DNA of 64,000 bases. Origin: Serratia marcescens subsp. marcescens ATCC 13880. GTDB lineage: Bacteria; Pseudomonadota; Gammaproteobacteria; Enterobacterales; Enterobacteriaceae. The position numbers and the translations under genes were made by a program. The notes under the pieces were generated by a model. The model had not been told where the DNA came from and did not search any database. It saw only the letters and a program-made list of their open reading frames with translations. Below, piece after piece: positions 54,548 through 64,000 of the stretch (its first letter is position 1; each line of letters begins with the position of its first letter). Location: the NCBI RefSeq assembly GCF_017299535.1, contig NZ_CP071238.1:4464001-4528000 (forward strand). The letters run 5' to 3'.

Positions 54548-55918
54548 ATGAAGAAAAAGTCGTTAATTCTTAGTGCATTGGCAATGAGCCTCGGCCTGGC
54601 GCTCAGCGCCGCACCGGCGGCCAACGCGGCCCTGCCCGTCGCCGTGCAGGGGCAGCCGCTGCCGAGCCTGGCGCCGATGCTGGAAAAAGTCTTGCCCGCC
54701 GTAGTGAGCGTGCATGTCGCAGGCACCCAGGTGCAGCGTCAACAGCTGCCGGAAGAGTTCAGACGCTTCTTCGGCCCCAATTTCCCCGGCCAACAGCAGA
54801 GCTCCCGCCCGTTTGAAGGGTTGGGATCCGGCGTGATCATCGACGCCGCCAAGGGCTACGTGCTGACCAACAACCACGTCATCAACAACGCCGACAAAAT
54901 CCGCGTGCAGTTGAACGACGGCCGCGAGCTGGACGCCAAGCTGGTCGGGCGCGATGAACAATCCGACATCGCCCTGCTGCAGCTCAGCGATACCAAAAAC
55001 CTGACCGCCATCAAGATGGCCGATTCCGACCAGCTGCGCGTCGGCGACTTCGCCGTGGCGGTCGGCAACCCGTTCGGCCTGGGCCAAACCGCCACCTCCG
55101 GCATCATCTCGGCGCTGGGCCGCACCGGCCTGAATCTGGAAGGGCTGGAAAACTTCATTCAGACCGACGCCTCCATCAACCGCGGCAACTCCGGCGGCGC
55201 GCTGGTTAACCTGAACGGCGAACTGATCGGCATCAATACCGCCATTCTGGCGCCGAGCGGCGGCAACGTCGGCATCGGCTTCGCCATTCCGAGCAATATG
55301 GCGCAGAACCTGAGCCAGCAGCTGATCGAATTCGGCGAAGTGAAACGCGGCCTGCTTGGCATCAAGGGCAGTGAAATGACCCCGGACATGGCCAAAGCCT
55401 TCAACACCGACGCGCAGCGCGGCGCTTTCGTCAGCGAAGTGTTGCCGAAATCTGCCGCCGCCAAGGCCGGCATCAAAGCCGGGGATATTCTGGTTTCCGT
55501 CGACGGCAAACCGGTGAACAGTTTTGCCGAACTGCGCGCCAAGGTCGGCACCACCGCACCGGGCAAAACCCTCAAGGTAGGCCTGCTGCGCGACGGTAAA
55601 CCGCAGGAAGTCTCGGTCACGCTGGACAACAGCGAGAGCGCCTCGACCAACGCCGAAACGCTGTCGCCGGCGCTGCAGGGGGTATCCCTCAGCAACGGCG
55701 CGCTGCCGAGCGGCGACAAGGGCGTGAAGGTGGAGAACGTGGATAAAGGCTCGACGGCGGCGCAAATCGGCCTGCAAAAAGGCGACGTGATCATCGGCGT
55801 CAACCGCCAGCGCGTGGACAGTATCACCGCACTGCGCAAGGTGCTGGAAGCCAAACCGCCGGTGATGGCGCTCAATATCGTGCGCGGTAACGAAACCATT
55901 TATCTGCTGCTGCGTTAA
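54548..55918 (+). CDS. degQ: periplasmic serine endoprotease DegQ
   Basis: The 456-residue HtrA-family protease/chaperone degrades misfolded periplasmic proteins. It has a signal peptide (about 1-27, ending AANA), a trypsin-like domain with catalytic His in VLTNNHVINNA, Asp in DEQSDIALLQL and Ser in INRGNSGGALV, then two PDZ domains (about 260-350 and 370-456). The length and short loop region fit DegQ (455 in E. coli) rather than the longer DegP. The ATG at 54548 starts a normal signal peptide. degS follows. Confidence 0.95.
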   Translation: MKKKSLILSALAMSLGLALSAAPAANAALPVAVQGQPLPSLAPMLEKVLPAVVSVHVAGTQVQRQQLPEEFRRFFGPNFPGQQQSSRPFEGLGSGVIIDAAKGYVLTNNHVINNADKIRVQLNDGRELDAKLVGRDEQSDIALLQLSDTKNLTAIKMADSDQLRVGDFAVAVGNPFGLGQTATSGIISALGRTGLNLEGLENFIQTDASINRGNSGGALVNLNGELIGINTAILAPSGGNVGIGFAIPSNMAQNLSQQLIEFGEVKRGLLGIKGSEMTPDMAKAFNTDAQRGAFVSEVLPKSAAAKAGIKAGDILVSVDGKPVNSFAELRAKVGTTAPGKTLKVGLLRDGKPQEVSVTLDNSESASTNAETLSPALQGVSLSNGALPSGDKGVKVENVDKGSTAAQIGLQKGDVIIGVNRQRVDSITALRKVLEAKPPVMALNIVRGNETIYLLLR

Positions 55919-55926
55919 TTTGTGCA

Positions 55927-55962
55927 AAAACCGGGCTCGGTGACATACTGCGCCCGGTTAAC
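55927..55962 (+). terminator. possible terminator between degQ and degS
   Basis: AACCGGGC and GCCCGGTT are complementary around a loop of about 15 bases. The loop is long and no T run follows, so it may be only partial. Confidence 0.4.
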
Positions 55963-56006
55963 TCATGCTATCCTCCGAACATCGTTCACCACACCACGAA
56001 AACTCC

Positions 56007-57065
56007 ATGTTTGCTAAGCTCTTGCGTTCTGTCGTTATCGGTCTCATCGTTGCCGGCCTGCTGTTGGCCGCTCTGCCCATGCTGCGTTCTTCCAACGGTC
56101 TGTTTGCAGAGAAAACCGAGAATACCAGCGACGAAACGCCGGTGAGCTACAACAAGGCGGTGCGCCGCGCCGCGCCTGCCGTGGTGAACATCTACAACCG
56201 CAACCTGAACGGCGCCGCCAACGTGCTGTCGCTCGGTTCCGGCGTGATCATGAACGAACGCGGCTATATCATCACCAACCGCCACGTGATCAAAGACGCA
56301 CAGCAGATCACCGTGGTGTTGCAGGATGGCCGCCGTTACGAAGCGCTGCTGGTGGGCTCCGACGGCCTGACCGATTTGGCGGTGCTGAAGATCGATCCCG
56401 GCAACCTGCCGGTGATCCCGACCAACAAAAACCGCGTTGCCCACGTCGGCGATGTGGTGCTGGCGATCGGCAACCCGTATAACCTGGGGCAGACCGTCAC
56501 TCAGGGCATCCTCAGCGCCACCGGGCGCATCAGTATGAGCACCACCGGCCGGCAGACGTTCCTGCAGACCGACGCCTCAATCAACCGCGGCAATTCCGGC
56601 GGCGCGCTGGTCAACTCGCTGGGTGAGCTGATCGGTATCAACACCCTGACCTATGACAAAATCACCGACGGCGAAACGCCGGAAGGGCTGGGCTTTGCGA
56701 TCCCGATCGAACTGGCCACCAAGATCATGGACAAGCTGATCCGCGACGGCCGCGTTATCCGCGGCTATTTCGGTATTCAGGGCAAGGAGATCATTCCGCT
56801 GCGCTCGTCCAATTCCGGCATCGATCGCCTGCAGGGCATCATCGTGACCGAGATTACGCCGAACGGCCCGGCGAGCAACGCCGGCTTCCAGATCAACGAC
56901 ATCATCATCAACGTGGATAACAAACCGGCGGTGTCCGTGCTGGAGACCATGGATCAGGTGGCGGAGATCAGACCGGGCACCGAGATACCGGTTATCGTGC
57001 TGCGCGACGGCAAACGCATTACGTTGAAAATGACGGTGGGTGAATTCCCGGAAGACAGCAATTAA
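56007..57065 (+). CDS. degS: envelope-stress sensor protease DegS
   Basis: The 352-residue inner-membrane-anchored HtrA protease detects unfolded outer-membrane porin C-termini with its PDZ domain and cleaves RseA to release sigma-E. It has an N-terminal anchor (about 6-27), catalytic His in IITNRHVIKDA, Asp in DGLTDLAVLKI, Ser in INRGNSGGALV, and one PDZ domain (about 255-350). The ATG at 56007 is chosen by homology with E. coli DegS (355). Confidence 0.96.
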   Translation: MFAKLLRSVVIGLIVAGLLLAALPMLRSSNGLFAEKTENTSDETPVSYNKAVRRAAPAVVNIYNRNLNGAANVLSLGSGVIMNERGYIITNRHVIKDAQQITVVLQDGRRYEALLVGSDGLTDLAVLKIDPGNLPVIPTNKNRVAHVGDVVLAIGNPYNLGQTVTQGILSATGRISMSTTGRQTFLQTDASINRGNSGGALVNSLGELIGINTLTYDKITDGETPEGLGFAIPIELATKIMDKLIRDGRVIRGYFGIQGKEIIPLRSSNSGIDRLQGIIVTEITPNGPASNAGFQINDIIINVDNKPAVSVLETMDQVAEIRPGTEIPVIVLRDGKRITLKMTVGEFPEDSN

Positions 57066-57095
57066 AAAAGGGCCGGCATTGATAGCCGGCCCTTT
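57064..57095. terminator. bidirectional terminator between degS and murA
   Basis: GGGCCGGC (57070-57077) and GCCGGCCC (57085-57092) pair around a seven-base loop, flanked by AAAAAA and TTT. Confidence 0.88.
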
Positions 57096-57136
57096 GCTAT
57101 TCATCCTGCCGACGCAGCCGCGCCGGCGCTAATGAC

Positions 57137-58414
<1,278 letters not shown>

Positions 58415-58451
58415 CTAATCTGAAGCTGCCCGCCCGGCAGGGCAAACAGCC

Positions 58452-58706
58452 TTAAAATCCGTTGAGTTTGCGGTCTCGCTGCCACTCTTCAGGGGTGTAC
58501 GCCTTAATAGACAAGGCATGAATGCGGTTGTCCGCAATGTATTCCATCAGCGGTGCGTAAACCGTCTGCTGTTTTTTGACGCGGCTCATGCCGGCGAACA
58601 GTTCACCGACCACAATCGCCTGAAAATGGCTACCGTCGCCCGTCACATGTACTTCATCCAGTGCCAATGCCTGCATCAGCACGTCTTTAATCTCGTTGGT
58701 TTCCAT
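58452..58706 (-). CDS. ibaG: BolA-family protein IbaG
   Basis: The 84-residue BolA-type protein (YrbA) binds iron-sulfur clusters with monothiol glutaredoxins and responds to acid. It has the KH-like fold with [28 protein letters not shown] and the C-terminal [13 protein letters not shown]. Length equals E. coli IbaG (84). It precedes murA by 55 bases, and the mla terminator separates it from mlaB. Confidence 0.95.
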   Translation of the reverse strand: METNEIKDVLMQALALDEVHVTGDGSHFQAIVVGELFAGMSRVKKQQTVYAPLMEYIADNRIHALSIKAYTPEEWQRDRKLNGF

Positions 58707-58782
58707 AGTATCCAGTTCTGCCGCTAAAGGATCATAAACAGCCTAGTATCTTAGTGGAATACGATGTTTTCTTAAACTAAAG

Positions 58783-58811
58783 AAAAAGCCCCTGCATAAC
58801 AGGGGCTTTGT
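58783..58811 (-). terminator. terminator of the mla operon
   Basis: AGCCCCTG (58787-58794) and CAGGGGCT (58800-58807) pair across a CATAA loop. On the minus strand a T-rich run (complement of AGAAAAAG) follows, so it ends mlaFEDCB before ibaG-murA. Confidence 0.88.
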
Positions 58812-58846
58812 ATCGTTTTGCCACGCAAGAGCGGCGTAAAACGCCG

Positions 58847-59149
58847 CTAACCGGCGGTATCGACAGGCATTATCGCCTGCAGGTTGTAGAGCGCGATCAG
58901 CGTTTTCAGGCGCTCGGTGGCGCCGAAAATTTTCAGCGCTACGCCGCGTTGGCGCTGCTCTTCCTGCAGATGCAGCAACAGCGCCAGCCCGGCGGAGTCC
59001 ACGCGCTGCAGTTGCGCCACGTCGATCGCAGTTTTATCCGCCATCAGCGCGTCGCGCTGCCGCCACAGCGGCTGCAGCGTTTCCCGATCCAGTTCACCGC
59101 GCAGGATCAGCGTCTGCTGCTCTGATTCGAAGCTGAGCGCTGCCGACAT
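58847..59149 (-). CDS. mlaB: STAS-domain protein MlaB
   Basis: The 100-residue cytoplasmic STAS protein binds the MlaF ATPase and is required for the Mla complex to work. The STAS core is around IDVAQLQRVDSAGLALLLHL. The residue matching the functional Thr52 of E. coli MlaB is Ser here (VDSAG instead of VDTGG). The start at 59149 overlaps the mlaC stop (TGATG), so it is translationally coupled; an upstream extension inside mlaC is not expected. Confidence 0.93.
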   Translation of the reverse strand: MSAALSFESEQQTLILRGELDRETLQPLWRQRDALMADKTAIDVAQLQRVDSAGLALLLHLQEEQRQRGVALKIFGATERLKTLIALYNLQAIMPVDTAG

Positions 59150-59778
59150 CAGTTTTTCTTGTCCAGCGTGATAGGCTGCGCGGCGGCGGCCTGCAGCTGT
59201 TTGGTCAGGCCGTCGATGCCCTGAGTACGCAGCGTAGACGCCCACTCATTTTGCTTGGTGGTGATCATGCTGACGCCTTCGGCGATCATGTCATACGCCT
59301 GCCAGTAGCCGGTTTTGCTGTTCTTGCGCCATTGGAAATCCAGACGCACCGGCGGACGGCCACCGTTGTCGATGATGGTGACGCGAATAGCCACGATGTC
59401 GGCATTGCCCAGCGGCTGTTCAGGCGCGATCTGGTAAGTCTGGCCGTGATACATCGCCAGCGCCTGGCCGTAAGCCTGCTCCAGGTAAGCCTGGAAGGCG
59501 GTGAAGTAAGCTTCGCGCTGCGCAGGCGTTGCCTCTTTGTAGTAACGCCCCAGCACCAGCGCACCGGCGTATTTCACCTGAACGAACGGCATCAGTTCCT
59601 GATGCACGATGGCACGCAGGTAGTTCGGGTCCTGCTTGATCTTCGGCTGTTCGTTCTTCAAACGGCTGAAAGTCTTCTGCGCCGCTTCTTGCATCATGCT
59701 GTAAGGATTGGTTTGGTCGGCTGCGCTCGCCAGCGGTGCAACCACCAGCAGAGCCACCATCAGTAAACGTTTAAACAT
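59149..59778 (-). CDS. mlaC: periplasmic phospholipid carrier MlaC
   Basis: The 209-residue periplasmic protein shuttles phospholipid between the MlaA-porin complex in the outer membrane and MlaFEDB in the inner membrane. It has a signal peptide ([19 protein letters not shown], cleavage near residue 19) and the MlaC/Ttg2D domain with VPFV-like [20 protein letters not shown]. Length is close to E. coli MlaC (211). It lies 14 bases after mlaD. Confidence 0.96.
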   Translation of the reverse strand: MFKRLLMVALLVVAPLASAADQTNPYSMMQEAAQKTFSRLKNEQPKIKQDPNYLRAIVHQELMPFVQVKYAGALVLGRYYKEATPAQREAYFTAFQAYLEQAYGQALAMYHGQTYQIAPEQPLGNADIVAIRVTIIDNGGRPPVRLDFQWRKNSKTGYWQAYDMIAEGVSMITTKQNEWASTLRTQGIDGLTKQLQAAAAQPITLDKKN

Positions 59779-59792
59779 GCAGGTATCCTCTC

Positions 59793-60341
59793 TTAATGAT
59801 TTGGAACAGCGGGTTGCGGTGCGGCGCCGGCAGCCGGCTCAGCGGCCGCGTCTCCCGATTTGGCGCTGTCCTGACCGCCGCTTTTATACAGGAACTGGCC
59901 GATCAGGTCTTCCAGAACCATGGCTGATTTGGTGTCCTGAATGGTGCCGCCATCTTTCAGGATGGTGGTGCCCATATCAGGATCTTCGAAGCCCACGTTA
60001 AGCGCCAGATATTGCTCGCCCAGCAGGCCGGAGGTGCGGATCGCCAGCGAGCTGGTATCCGGGATTTGGTCGTACTTTTTCTGGATATCCAGCGCCACGC
60101 GCGGCGTGTAGGTTTTCGAATCGAGTTCGATGTCCGCCACGCGGCCGATCACCACGCCGCCAATTTTCACCGGCGAACGCGGTTTCAGGCCGCCGATGTT
60201 GTCGAACGTTGCGTAAATGCGGTAGGTCGGCTCGCTGCCGATCGATTTAAGGTTCGCCACCTGCAGGCAGATAAACACGATGGCGCACAGCGCGATCAGC
60301 ATAAATGCCCCAACCCAGATTTCACTCTTCTTCGTTTGCAT
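59793..60341 (-). CDS. mlaD: inner-membrane MCE-domain protein MlaD
   Basis: The 182-residue subunit has one N-terminal span (about 8-28) and a periplasmic MCE domain (about 38-120, starting [23 protein letters not shown]) that forms a hexameric ring for lipid passage. The C-terminus is a disordered Ala/Pro tail. The ATG at 60341 is chosen because E. coli MlaD begins MQTKKNEIWVG. It follows mlaE closely. Confidence 0.96.
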   Translation of the reverse strand: MQTKKSEIWVGAFMLIALCAIVFICLQVANLKSIGSEPTYRIYATFDNIGGLKPRSPVKIGGVVIGRVADIELDSKTYTPRVALDIQKKYDQIPDTSSLAIRTSGLLGEQYLALNVGFEDPDMGTTILKDGGTIQDTKSAMVLEDLIGQFLYKSGGQDSAKSGDAAAEPAAGAAPQPAVPNH

Positions 60342-60345
60342 CGAA

Positions 60346-61128
60346 TCAATTCCCAAACATCAGTGCGGTCAGCACGAAATCCAATCCCAACACCGCCAGT
60401 GACGAATGCACCACGGTACGCGTCGTCGCCCGGCTAATCCCTTCAGAGGTAGGCACGGCGTCGTACCCATTGAAAATGGCAATCCAGGTTACGGTAATGG
60501 CGAATACCACGCTTTTGATCAGGCAGTTGAGCAGATCTTTTTTCCACTCCACGGCGCCCTGCATCGCCGACCAGAAGAAGCCGCTGTCGATGCCTTTCCA
60601 GTCCACGCCGACCACCGAGCCGCCCCAAATGCCGATCGCCACGAAAATGATGGTCAATAGCGGCATGCTGATCAGCCCGGCCCAGAAGCGCGGCGCCACG
60701 ATGCGCCGCAGCGGATCGACCGCCATCATTTCCAGGCTGGAGATCTGCTCCGTCGCCTTCATCAGGCCGATTTCCGCCGTGAGCGCGGAACCGGCGCGGC
60801 CGGCGAACAGCAGCGCCGTGACCACCGGCCCCAGTTCGCGCAGCAGCGACAGCGCCACCATCATGCCGAGGCTGGCCTCGGCGCTGTAGGTGGTGAGCAC
60901 GATATAGCCCTGCAGGCCCAGCACCATGCCGATAAACAGCCCGGAGACCATGATGATCAGCAGCGACTGCACGCCGACGCTGTAGAGCTGTTTCAACAGC
61001 AGCGGCCACTGCTTGCCGGGTTCCGGCCGGCCAATCAACGCGTTGAACAGCATCAACCCGGCGCGGCCGAAGCTGGCGCTGGTGTTGATGCCACTGCGCC
61101 CCAACGACGCTAACGCTCTTAATAACAT
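60346..61128 (-). CDS. mlaE: MlaE phospholipid ABC permease
   Basis: The 260-residue inner-membrane permease of the MlaE/YrbE family has about five spans and the conserved [15 protein letters not shown] and [25 protein letters not shown] segments; the latter contacts the MlaF ATPase. It is the membrane core of the retrograde/anterograde phospholipid transporter MlaFEDB. Length equals E. coli MlaE (260). Confidence 0.97.
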   Translation of the reverse strand: MLLRALASLGRSGINTSASFGRAGLMLFNALIGRPEPGKQWPLLLKQLYSVGVQSLLIIMVSGLFIGMVLGLQGYIVLTTYSAEASLGMMVALSLLRELGPVVTALLFAGRAGSALTAEIGLMKATEQISSLEMMAVDPLRRIVAPRFWAGLISMPLLTIIFVAIGIWGGSVVGVDWKGIDSGFFWSAMQGAVEWKKDLLNCLIKSVVFAITVTWIAIFNGYDAVPTSEGISRATTRTVVHSSLAVLGLDFVLTALMFGN

Positions 61129-61132
61129 GAGC

Positions 61133-61948
61133 TTATTTACTCCCTAAGCCTAGCAGTTCGGTCTGATAATCCCCGGCCGGATAGCGGAACGGCACCGGCC
61201 CATCCGCTATACCATCCAGGAACTGGCGCACGCGCGCATCAGGATTGTTCTGCAATTGCTGCGTGGTGCCTTCGGCGATCACCCGGTGGTCGGCCACGAT
61301 GTAGGCGTAGTCGGCGATGCTCAGCACCTCCGGCACGTCGTGCGACACCACGATGCAGGTAATGCCCAGCGCATGGTTCAGCTCATCGATCAGCTTGACC
61401 AGCACTCCCATGGTGATCGGATCCTGGCCAACGAAAGGTTCGTCGAACATGATCATTTCCGGGTCCAGCGCGATCGCGCGCGCCAACGCCGCCCGGCGCG
61501 CCATGCCGCCGGAAAGCTCGTTGGGCATCAGCTGAGCCGCGCCGCGCAGCCCCACCGCTTCCAGCTTCATCAGCACCGTGCTGCGCAACAAAGGCTCCGG
61601 CAGGTTGCTGTGCTCGCGCAGCGGGTAGGCCACGTTTTCGAATACGGTCAAATCGGTAAACAGCGCGCCAGACTGGAACAGCATGCTCATTTTTTTGCGC
61701 GCGTCGTATAACTGACGGCGGGACAACGCGGGAATGTTGTCGCCGTCGAACCAAATCTCCCCGCTGTCCGGCGCCAGCTGGCCGCCTATCAGGCGCAGCA
61801 GCGTGGTTTTGCCGATGCCCGATGGCCCCATGATCGCCGTGACCTTACCGCGAGGCACCGTCAGGTTGATGTCTTCAAATATCCGTCGGTCGCCGCGCGA
61901 GAAGCTCATGTCGCGCACTTCGACCAAATTATCTGCCTTTTGGAGCAT
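61133..61948 (-). CDS. mlaF: MlaF phospholipid ABC transporter ATPase
   Basis: The 271-residue ABC ATPase powers MlaFEDB. Walker A is GPSGIGKTT (residues near 40), the Q-loop is [11 protein letters not shown], the signature is [14 protein letters not shown], and Walker B is [12 protein letters not shown]. The ATG at 61948 ([16 protein letters not shown]) has AAAGGG nine bases upstream and fits the E. coli length of 269; an ATG eight codons earlier is less likely. It is the first gene of the operon, divergent from yrbG. Confidence 0.95.
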   Translation of the reverse strand: MLQKADNLVEVRDMSFSRGDRRIFEDINLTVPRGKVTAIMGPSGIGKTTLLRLIGGQLAPDSGEIWFDGDNIPALSRRQLYDARKKMSMLFQSGALFTDLTVFENVAYPLREHSNLPEPLLRSTVLMKLEAVGLRGAAQLMPNELSGGMARRAALARAIALDPEMIMFDEPFVGQDPITMGVLVKLIDELNHALGITCIVVSHDVPEVLSIADYAYIVADHRVIAEGTTQQLQNNPDARVRQFLDGIADGPVPFRYPAGDYQTELLGLGSK

Positions 61949-62251
61949 GTTAATGGACCCTTTACGACTCATCTTTTGCTGAATCTACCCGTGATGTTAA
62001 AGCAATGGGCGCAATCCGTCTCATCTTTACAAAAACTTACTGCCATTTCGCAACCAATGGTGCCATTGGTTTTACTTTTCCGCGCCACCCGGTCAAAATT
62101 GGCGCCATAACGAAAAAAAACGAAACTGTTCAACTATTAGCCGGGGAAAACCGTTGCTGCGGCTCAAACGCGCGCAACGGAGGGCAAGCAATACCGCCGC
62201 ATTGACGGCTTTAACCAACGAACCGGGATAATACCCGACAAAGGACCCTGC
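61949..62251. promoter_or_regulatory. mlaF-yrbG divergent control region with paired dyads
   Basis: The 303-bp non-coding region holds a perfect dyad AACCAATGGTGCCATTGGTT (62052-62071) and a related shorter palindrome TGGCGCCA (62100-62107). Both share the core TGGYGCCA, and their centres are 42 bp apart (four helical turns). This looks like a pair of operators for an unidentified regulator. No gene is seen. Confidence 0.6.
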
Positions 62252-63229
62252 ATGTTTCTCGCGATAGCATTATTAATCGTTGGTTTATTTCTACTGGTGT
62301 ACGGTGCAGACCGCTTAGTTTATGGTGCTGCCGTGATTTCCCGCTCGCTCGGCGTACCGCCGTTGATCATCGGCATGACCATCGTCGGCATCGGCACTTC
62401 GCTGCCGGAGCTGATCGTGTCCACCACCGCCGCGCTGAACGGGCAGATAGATATGGCCGTTGGCAACGTAGTAGGTTCCAACATCACCAACATTTTATTG
62501 ATCCTGGGCGTGGCGGCGTTGATTCACCCGCTGGCCGCGCGCTCTGAGATACTGCGGCGCGAACTGCCGCTGATGTTAGCGGTCACAGTATTATGCGGTT
62601 TCGTGTTGATGGACGGCACCCTGAGCAGGCTGGACGGCGTGCTGCTGCTGGCCGCCGCCGCCGGCTTCATCCTGCTGATGCTGAAAATCGCCCGGCTGGC
62701 GCAGCGCGAGGGCAGCGACAGCCTGACTATGGAGCAGATCGCCGAGCTGCCGCAGGACAGCAGCAATACCGTGGCGGTGCTGTGGCTGGTGCTGGCGTTT
62801 ATCATTCTGCCGCTCTCTTCCAGAATGGTGGTCGATAACGCGACGGTGATCGCGCACTATTTCGGCCTGAGCGAACTGGTGGTCGGTTTGACCATTATCG
62901 CCATCGGCACCAGCCTGCCCGAACTGGCCACCTCCATCGCCGGGGCGCTGAAGGGCGAGGATGATATGGCGATTGGTAATATCATCGGCTCCAATATTTT
63001 CAACACGGTGATCGTGCTGGGCGTACCCGCCCTGCTGTCGCCGGGCAGCGTAGACACCGCCGCCTTCCAGCGCGATTACTGGGTGATGCTGGCGGCCAGC
63101 GTGCTGCTGAGCGTGCTGTGCATCGGCCGCAAACATCGCATCGGCCACCTGGCGGGCGCGCTGTTATTATGCGGCTTTATTGCGTATCTTGCGGTGCTGT
63201 TCTTTAACCCTTTCAGTACTTTCGGCTAA
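62252..63229 (+). CDS. yrbG: sodium/calcium antiporter YrbG
   Basis: The 325-residue inner-membrane protein of the Ca2+:cation antiporter family has ten spans and two inverted alpha-repeats: GIGTSLPELIVSTTAALNG with AVGNVVGSNITNILLILG, and AIGTSLPELATSIAGALKG with AIGNIIGSNIFNTVIVLG. These repeats bind the ions. It matches E. coli YrbG (325) and precedes kdsD by 16 bases, as in E. coli. Confidence 0.97.
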   Translation: MFLAIALLIVGLFLLVYGADRLVYGAAVISRSLGVPPLIIGMTIVGIGTSLPELIVSTTAALNGQIDMAVGNVVGSNITNILLILGVAALIHPLAARSEILRRELPLMLAVTVLCGFVLMDGTLSRLDGVLLLAAAAGFILLMLKIARLAQREGSDSLTMEQIAELPQDSSNTVAVLWLVLAFIILPLSSRMVVDNATVIAHYFGLSELVVGLTIIAIGTSLPELATSIAGALKGEDDMAIGNIIGSNIFNTVIVLGVPALLSPGSVDTAAFQRDYWVMLAASVLLSVLCIGRKHRIGHLAGALLLCGFIAYLAVLFFNPFSTFG

Positions 63230-63245
63230 ACCGACGGGAATGAGT

Positions 63246-64000
63246 ATGTCGAACATTGAGTTGCAACCGGGCTTCGATTTTCAACAGGCCGGTAAGGAAG
63301 TGCTTCAGATAGAGCGTGAAGGGCTGGCCCAGCTCGATCGCTACATCAACGCAGACTTCACCCGCGCCTGCGAAACCATCGCCGCCTGCGGCGGCAAAGT
63401 GGTGGTGATGGGCATGGGCAAATCCGGCCATATCGGCTGCAAGATCGCCGCGACCTTCGCCAGCACCGGCACGCCCTCATTCTTCGTTCATCCGGCGGAG
63501 GCCAGCCATGGCGATTTGGGCATGGTCACCCCGCAGGACATCGTGCTCGCCATCTCCAACTCCGGCGAGTCCAGCGAGATCCTGGCGCTGATCCCGGTGT
63601 TGAAACGCCAACAGATCACCCTCATCTGTATGACCAACAATCCGGAAAGCGCGATGGGTAAAGCGGCGGATATCCACCTGTGCATCAAGGTGCCGCAGGA
63701 AGCGTGCCCGCTGGGGCTGGCGCCGACCACCAGCACCACCGCCACGCTGGTGATGGGCGATGCGCTGGCCGTCGCGCTGCTCAAAGCGCGCGGTTTCACG
63801 CCGGAAGATTTCGCGCTGTCGCATCCGGGCGGCGCACTCGGCCGCAAACTGCTGCTGCGGGTTAGCGATATCATGCACAGCGGCGATGAAATACCCCACG
63901 TCAGCGCCGACGCCTCGTTGCGCGACGCGTTGCTGGAAATTACCCGCAAAAATCTGGGCCTGACGGTGATCTGCGACGATTTGATGAAAATCGCCGGCAT
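63246..64000 (+). CDS. kdsD: arabinose-5-phosphate isomerase KdsD (5' part, cut by window end)
   Basis: The first 251 codons of a frame that stays open to the window edge. The enzyme interconverts ribulose-5-phosphate and arabinose-5-phosphate, the start of KDO synthesis for lipopolysaccharide. The SIS domain (about 35-185) is complete, with VVMGMGKSGHIG, ISNSGESSE and the catalytic-region SHPGGALGRKLLLRV. The first CBS domain has begun (VSDIMHSGDEIPHV) and the rest lies outside. E. coli KdsD has 328 residues, so about 77 codons are missing. The start at 63246 (MSNIELQPGFDFQQAG) is by homology; an ATG six bases earlier is in frame. Confidence 0.96.
   Translation, partial: MSNIELQPGFDFQQAGKEVLQIEREGLAQLDRYINADFTRACETIAACGGKVVVMGMGKSGHIGCKIAATFASTGTPSFFVHPAEASHGDLGMVTPQDIVLAISNSGESSEILALIPVLKRQQITLICMTNNPESAMGKAADIHLCIKVPQEACPLGLAPTTSTTATLVMGDALAVALLKARGFTPEDFALSHPGGALGRKLLLRVSDIMHSGDEIPHVSADASLRDALLEITRKNLGLTVICDDLMKIAG

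Overview
The window is a chromosomal segment of a high-GC enterobacterium, almost certainly Serratia marcescens or a very close relative. Three things point there: an AAC(6')-Ic aminoglycoside acetyltransferase gene at the left end (a chromosomal gene of that species), protein sequences close to but distinct from Escherichia coli throughout, and gene order that follows E. coli in long blocks. No phage, insertion sequence with a transposase, integron, CRISPR array or tRNA gene was seen. About 90% of the window codes for protein.

Layout. (1) 1-3.2 kb, the most accessory part: aac(6')-Ic, then a roughly 1.85-kb insert carrying a PEBP/YbhB-like gene and an AraC-type regulator, then an HPP membrane protein gene. 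A 65-bp direct repeat brackets the insert, so it splits what was once a tail-to-tail aac(6')-Ic/HPP junction. (2) 3.4-11.4 kb: glutathione transferase yfcF; a GABA catabolic set (gabT, gabD, an aromatic-amino-acid-type permease) divergent from a MocR/GabR-like regulator, with an 11-bp direct repeat 74 bp apart between them; and an ABC-F ATPase. (3) 11.4-25.6 kb, an E. coli-like block: fadH, rlmG, ygjP, ygjR, a glutamine amidotransferase, a manganese riboswitch and alx, sstT, uxaC-uxaA, exuT, exuR. A 129-bp palindromic repeat sits just before fadH. (4) 25.7-33.1 kb: an unknown exported protein, yqjA-mzrA, yqjC, yqjD-yqjE-yqjK, yqjF, yqjG, yhaJ/yhaK and the RNase P RNA gene rnpB. (5) 33.2-43 kb: rsmI, lpoA-yraN-diaA-dolP, mtgA and elbB, the small RNA arcZ, arcB, yhcC. 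(6) 43-52.4 kb: gltB-gltD, an unknown exported protein, sspA-sspB, rplM-rpsI. (7) 52.6-64 kb: zapE, zapG, degQ-degS, murA, ibaG, the mlaFEDCB lipid-transport operon, yrbG and the 5' part of kdsD, cut by the window end.

How the genes work together. Several compact pathways are complete or nearly so: GABA to succinate (gabT, gabD), hexuronate uptake and first catabolic steps under ExuR (exuT, uxaC, uxaA, exuR), ammonia assimilation by glutamate synthase (gltBD), envelope stress and lipid asymmetry (degQ, degS, mlaFEDCB, dolP, lpoA, mtgA), and a quinone/aromatic-response neighbourhood (yhaJ, yhaK, yqjF, yqjG).

The parts most worth a second look are the repeat-bracketed PEBP-AraC insert, the palindromic element touching the fadH ribosome binding site, the three-hairpin leader before yqjC, the NtrC-like dyads upstream of gltB, the paired dyads between mlaF and yrbG, and two exported proteins of no recognised family. 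Nothing here is a clear-cut new defence or biosynthetic system. All family assignments come from reading the translated sequences and recalled homologues, without database searches.
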